This document shows, one piece after another, positions 61,502 to 64,000 of a stretch of DNA of 64,000 nucleotides. Within the stretch, counting starts at the first letter, position 1. The number at the start of each line of letters is the position of its first letter. The notes below the pieces were generated by a model. It was given only the letters and a program-made list of their open reading frames with translations. It was not told where the DNA came from and ran no database searches. The DNA lies in contig JAKSIF010000002.1 of assembly GCA_024398965.1 (NCBI GenBank), positions 1 to 64,000 of the forward strand, given 5' to 3'. The translations under genes were made by a program, and so were the position numbers. The stretch comes from Fibrobacter sp. GTDB taxonomy: Bacteria > Fibrobacterota > Fibrobacteria > Fibrobacterales > Fibrobacteraceae.

Positions 61502-61516
61502 TAACTTTGGAGCAGT
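61502..61516 (+). promoter_or_regulatory. TAnnTTTG promoter box before the SRPBCC-like gene
   Basis: TAACTTTG (61502-61509) is a full match to the Bacteroidetes -7 consensus. GAGCAGT separates it from the ATG at 61517, so the leader is at most a few bases. The GGAG within this stretch would be partly upstream of the transcription start. Confidence 0.55.
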
Positions 61517-62011
61517 ATGGTACAATTCGGTCAAACTTCATGGCAAGAATACTCTCTGGCAAACATGCTGGAGACTATGCGCTATGCACCCATGAACGTG
61601 ACTGTGGGAAATACTCCCGTTGTACACTACACTCTTCCCAAGACCCTTGAAGCCGGCGAAACCGTCTCCTACTGTGTGGTCTCCGGATTCAACAAGATTT
61701 CCTGGAAAGGCACCATTAGCGCCGTCAACGGAACCAAGATTATGGTCCGTCTGGCTAGCGGTCCCTTCCGCGGTTTCACAGCAAGCCACGAATTCGTTTC
61801 TGAAGGCAATATGACCGCCTGCTACGACGAATTTTCCTTCCAGGGCTTTAGCGAATTCCCCGAAGAAACCTTCGCCAAGATCATGGCTTCCGCCAGCGTC
61901 GTCTACGCTGTAGTAAGCCGCAAGGCTGCCCGCGATGTAATCATGGCGGTAGAAGCCAAGAAACAAACCCAGAGCTTTGAAGCCCTCGACCAGGCAGCCA
62001 CTGCCGGTTAA
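61517..62011 (+). CDS. Possible SRPBCC (START-like) family protein
   Basis: The product is 164 residues. HYTLPKTLEAGETVSYCVVSGFNKISWKGTISAVNGTKIMVRLASGPFRGFTASHEFVSEG and the following YDEFSFQGFSEFPEETF have the strand order of SRPBCC ligand-binding proteins, with the long C-terminal helix at IMASASVVYAVVSRKAARDVI. The ligand is unknown. It precedes a ubiD-family gene by 15 bases. An association with prenyl-quinone synthesis is possible because SRPBCC proteins bind such molecules, but nothing in the sequence shows it. Confidence 0.7.
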   Translation: MVQFGQTSWQEYSLANMLETMRYAPMNVTVGNTPVVHYTLPKTLEAGETVSYCVVSGFNKISWKGTISAVNGTKIMVRLASGPFRGFTASHEFVSEGNMTACYDEFSFQGFSEFPEETFAKIMASASVVYAVVSRKAARDVIMAVEAKKQTQSFEALDQAATAG

Positions 62012-62026
62012 CCAGCGGGGTTCATC

Positions 62027-63904
62027 ATGTACAAGAACCTTGAACAGGCTCTGCTGGATCTTGAAAAAGCAGGCTTATTGAAGCGCATCCACCAGGAAGT
62101 GGATCCCAATCTAGAAATGGCGGAAATTGCCAGGCAGGCCTTCGAAATGGGAGGCCCGGCCCTACTGTTTGAACATGTGAAGGGAAGCCCCTTTAGAGCC
62201 GCCTGCAATATCTTCGGAACCGAAGAGCGCATGAACTTTCTGTTTCGCAAGAGCCTCAAGGGAACGCAGACCGCCGTTCTGTTCAAGTCCAATCCGGTTG
62301 AATTTTTCAAAAGTCCAAACCCGGCTAAACTGCTGAGGGCCGCCTGCACAGGCCTCAACGCCCTCCCCTGCCGATCCGGCTCCATCAAGGATTTCCAGGA
62401 ATGTACTTTGGCGGACCTTCCCCAGCTTAAGAGCTGGCCTATGGACGGCGGCGCCTTTATTACACTGCCCCAGGTCGCAACGCGCCCCGCTGAAAACGCA
62501 AGCGTCATGACCACCAACGTAGGCATGTACCGCATCCAGATTTCTGGAAACGAATACGGCAACGGCACGAACGGAACTGACGTAGAATGCGGTCTCCATT
62601 ACCAGATTAAGCGAGATATTGCAAGGCACCACCGTAAGGCCATCGAAGAAGGCCGCCCCCTTAAGGTAAGCGTCTTTATTGGAGGCCCTCCTGCACATAC
62701 CGTAGCAGCGGTGATGCCCATGCCCGAGAACCTGTCCGAACTTGTATTCGCAGGAATGCTCGGTGGCAGACGCTTCCGCTATTTTATTCACGATGGATAC
62801 CTTGTTTCCAGCGACGCAGACTTCTGCATTCTGGGAGAAGTAGAACCAGAGCTGAAGCCGGAAGGCCCCTTCGGGGACCATATCGGGTATTACTCCGACA
62901 AGCATAACTTCCCCTGCCTCAAGGTAACAAAGGTTCTCTGCAAGAAGAACGCCATCTACCCCTTTACGGTTGTAGGGCGGCCGCCTCAAGAAGACACCTT
63001 GTTCGGAAGTTTCATCCATCAGGTGACAAAGCCCATGGTACCGGCCTCCATTCCTGGACTTCACGCGGTTCACGCGGTTGACGCAGCCGGCGTCCACCCT
63101 CTTTGCCTCGCACTTGCAAGCGAACGATTCCTGCCCTACGCCAAGCCCGAAGACAGGGAACCTATGGAACTTCTCAAGACGGCAAACGCCCTATTGGGAT
63201 TTAATCAGGCAAGCCTTAGCAAGTACCTGCTGATTGCAGCCAAGGAAGACGAGGCCATCGATGGCGCAGGAAACCGTAAGCCAATCAACGTCAACGACGT
63301 CCCGGCGTTCTTCGCCCACGTTCTAGAACGTATAGACCTTAGGCGAGATCTGCATTTCCAGACCTCTACCACCATCGATACGCTGGATTATTCGGGCACC
63401 AGCCTGAATCACGGTTCCAAGCTGGTGATGGCTGCCGCCGGCGTCAAGCGCAGGGACCTTCGTAACAATCCCGAAGACTTGGCAAGCCTCAAACTTCCAG
63501 GCGTCACCGCGGTACAAATCCCGATGGCCGGCGTCCTTACGATTCAAGCCCCCGCTTTCGAGGGGAACGAACGTAACGCTTACATGGAGCAACTTGCCGC
63601 AGCCTTCAAGGCATGGCCATACAAAGAAAACTACCCGTGGGTAACAGTCATCGACAGCAATCCTGTGCTGGACGCGTCTCTTGACGGCCAAAAGCTGGCA
63701 GACTTCCTCTGGCTAACCTTCACCCGCTCCGACCCCGCTCAAGACATCTTCGGCGTAGACGTTTCCATCAGCAATAAGCACTGGGGCTGCAGCGCCCCCA
63801 TGATCGTTGACGCCCGCATCAAGCCACACCACCAGAAGGCACTAACGCTTCCCGCAGAAATCACGGAGCGGGCACGCCGTATTCTTGAATCGGAGTTGAA
63901 GTAA
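62027..63904 (+). CDS. UbiD-family decarboxylase
   Basis: The product is 625 residues, longer than E. coli UbiD (497). UbiD enzymes remove CO2 from aromatic or acrylic acids with prenylated FMN made by UbiX. Marks: NVGMYRIQISG (Arg that holds prFMN), EPELKPEGPFGDHIGYYS (the catalytic Glu region), FTVVGRPPQEDTLFG, IPGLHAVHAVDAAGVHPLC and VDVSISNKHWGCSAPM. In bacteria without UbiA/UbiC genes this family acts in menaquinone synthesis by the futalosine route; I cannot tell which substrate is used here. Its stop overlaps the next gene (TAATG). GGGG precedes the ATG. Confidence 0.9.
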   Translation: MYKNLEQALLDLEKAGLLKRIHQEVDPNLEMAEIARQAFEMGGPALLFEHVKGSPFRAACNIFGTEERMNFLFRKSLKGTQTAVLFKSNPVEFFKSPNPAKLLRAACTGLNALPCRSGSIKDFQECTLADLPQLKSWPMDGGAFITLPQVATRPAENASVMTTNVGMYRIQISGNEYGNGTNGTDVECGLHYQIKRDIARHHRKAIEEGRPLKVSVFIGGPPAHTVAAVMPMPENLSELVFAGMLGGRRFRYFIHDGYLVSSDADFCILGEVEPELKPEGPFGDHIGYYSDKHNFPCLKVTKVLCKKNAIYPFTVVGRPPQEDTLFGSFIHQVTKPMVPASIPGLHAVHAVDAAGVHPLCLALASERFLPYAKPEDREPMELLKTANALLGFNQASLSKYLLIAAKEDEAIDGAGNRKPINVNDVPAFFAHVLERIDLRRDLHFQTSTTIDTLDYSGTSLNHGSKLVMAAAGVKRRDLRNNPEDLASLKLPGVTAVQIPMAGVLTIQAPAFEGNERNAYMEQLAAAFKAWPYKENYPWVTVIDSNPVLDASLDGQKLADFLWLTFTRSDPAQDIFGVDVSISNKHWGCSAPMIVDARIKPHHQKALTLPAEITERARRILESELK

Positions 63905-64000
63905 TGTCCAGAGTGGGGCTGTTCATCTTCGCTGTAGCCCTAATGGCCATCTCGGTTTCCGCCAAAGGAATTTGCGGAACTGCCCATATGGTTCAGCACC
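63904..64000 (+). CDS. Exported protein, N-terminus only
   Basis: The first 32 residues read MSRVGLFIFAVALMAISVSA then KGICGTAHMVQH before the window ends. The first 20 form a signal peptide. The start overlaps the ubiD-family stop by one base (TAATG). The visible mature part is too short to classify. Confidence 0.7.
   Translation, partial: MSRVGLFIFAVALMAISVSAKGICGTAHMVQH

Overview
The window looks like a chromosomal segment of a Fibrobacter-type bacterium (phylum Fibrobacterota). Four observations point there: lipoproteins with acidic linkers built from repeated SSSS blocks, a TIGR02147/DUF4423-type regulator co-encoded with a lipoprotein, a Gram-negative envelope gene set (lpxH, lnt, RND and outer-membrane-barrel proteins), and promoter boxes of the TAnnTTT type known from Bacteroidetes, a sister phylum. 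I see no insertion sequence, prophage, CRISPR array or rRNA operon. There is one tRNA gene. The assignment to Fibrobacter is inference from these features, not from a database search.

Layout. 1-521: start of a minus-strand gene behind a possible sigma-54 promoter, then a gene-free stretch with a palindrome and two terminators. 522-3197: tldD, hisF and a thioredoxin with a CRPC active site. 3239-8713: a four-gene minus-strand surface module of two predicted barrel proteins flanking two paralogous Ser-linker lipoproteins. 8809-12749: a PEGA-domain protein, tRNA-Gln(CUG), and a TIGR02147 regulator-lipoprotein operon. 13036-20564: a hydrolase-like protein without a nucleophile, a possible duplicated AbrB-like protein, lpxH, a lipoprotein-rRNA methyltransferase operon (NOP2/RsmB-type, rsmI), lnt, and a second hydrolase-like protein without a nucleophile. 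20726-25296: a six-gene operon with two LPP20/DUF6175-like envelope proteins, a TPM protein, a possible nucleotidyltransferase-fold protein and LemA. 25335-31369: DUF3300, CotH, glnS, cysK.

31488-34620 holds an unusual pair: a primase-like/RecA-like ATPase and a TrmA/RlmD-like protein that has lost its catalytic motifs. 34652-41146 is a LysM protein, histidine kinase, response regulator and TPR/beta-propeller protein. Next come an oligopeptide-type binding lipoprotein, pssA, an operon of ruvC with two peptidoglycan-peptide hydrolases, and a T7 gp4/Twinkle-like primase-helicase with an altered Walker A motif (46018-47901). 49493-61433 is a surface-polymer region. It has two LtaS/OpgB-like phosphatase-superfamily enzymes, an MMPL exporter, two glycosyltransferases, LicD, a TagD-like cytidylyltransferase and a Wzx-like flippase, which suggests a phosphodiester-decorated glycan. 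The window ends with an SRPBCC-like gene, a ubiD-family gene and a truncated exported protein.

The most striking window-wide pattern is promoter architecture. At least eight genes start 4-6 bases after a TAnnTTTN (or close variant) box and have no Shine-Dalgarno sequence, as expected for leaderless mRNAs. Genes inside operons have ordinary AGGAG-type sites. A second pattern is several proteins that keep a known fold but lack a canonical catalytic residue. A third is a tandem set of three similar 36-38-base hairpins between convergent genes at 51603-51786.
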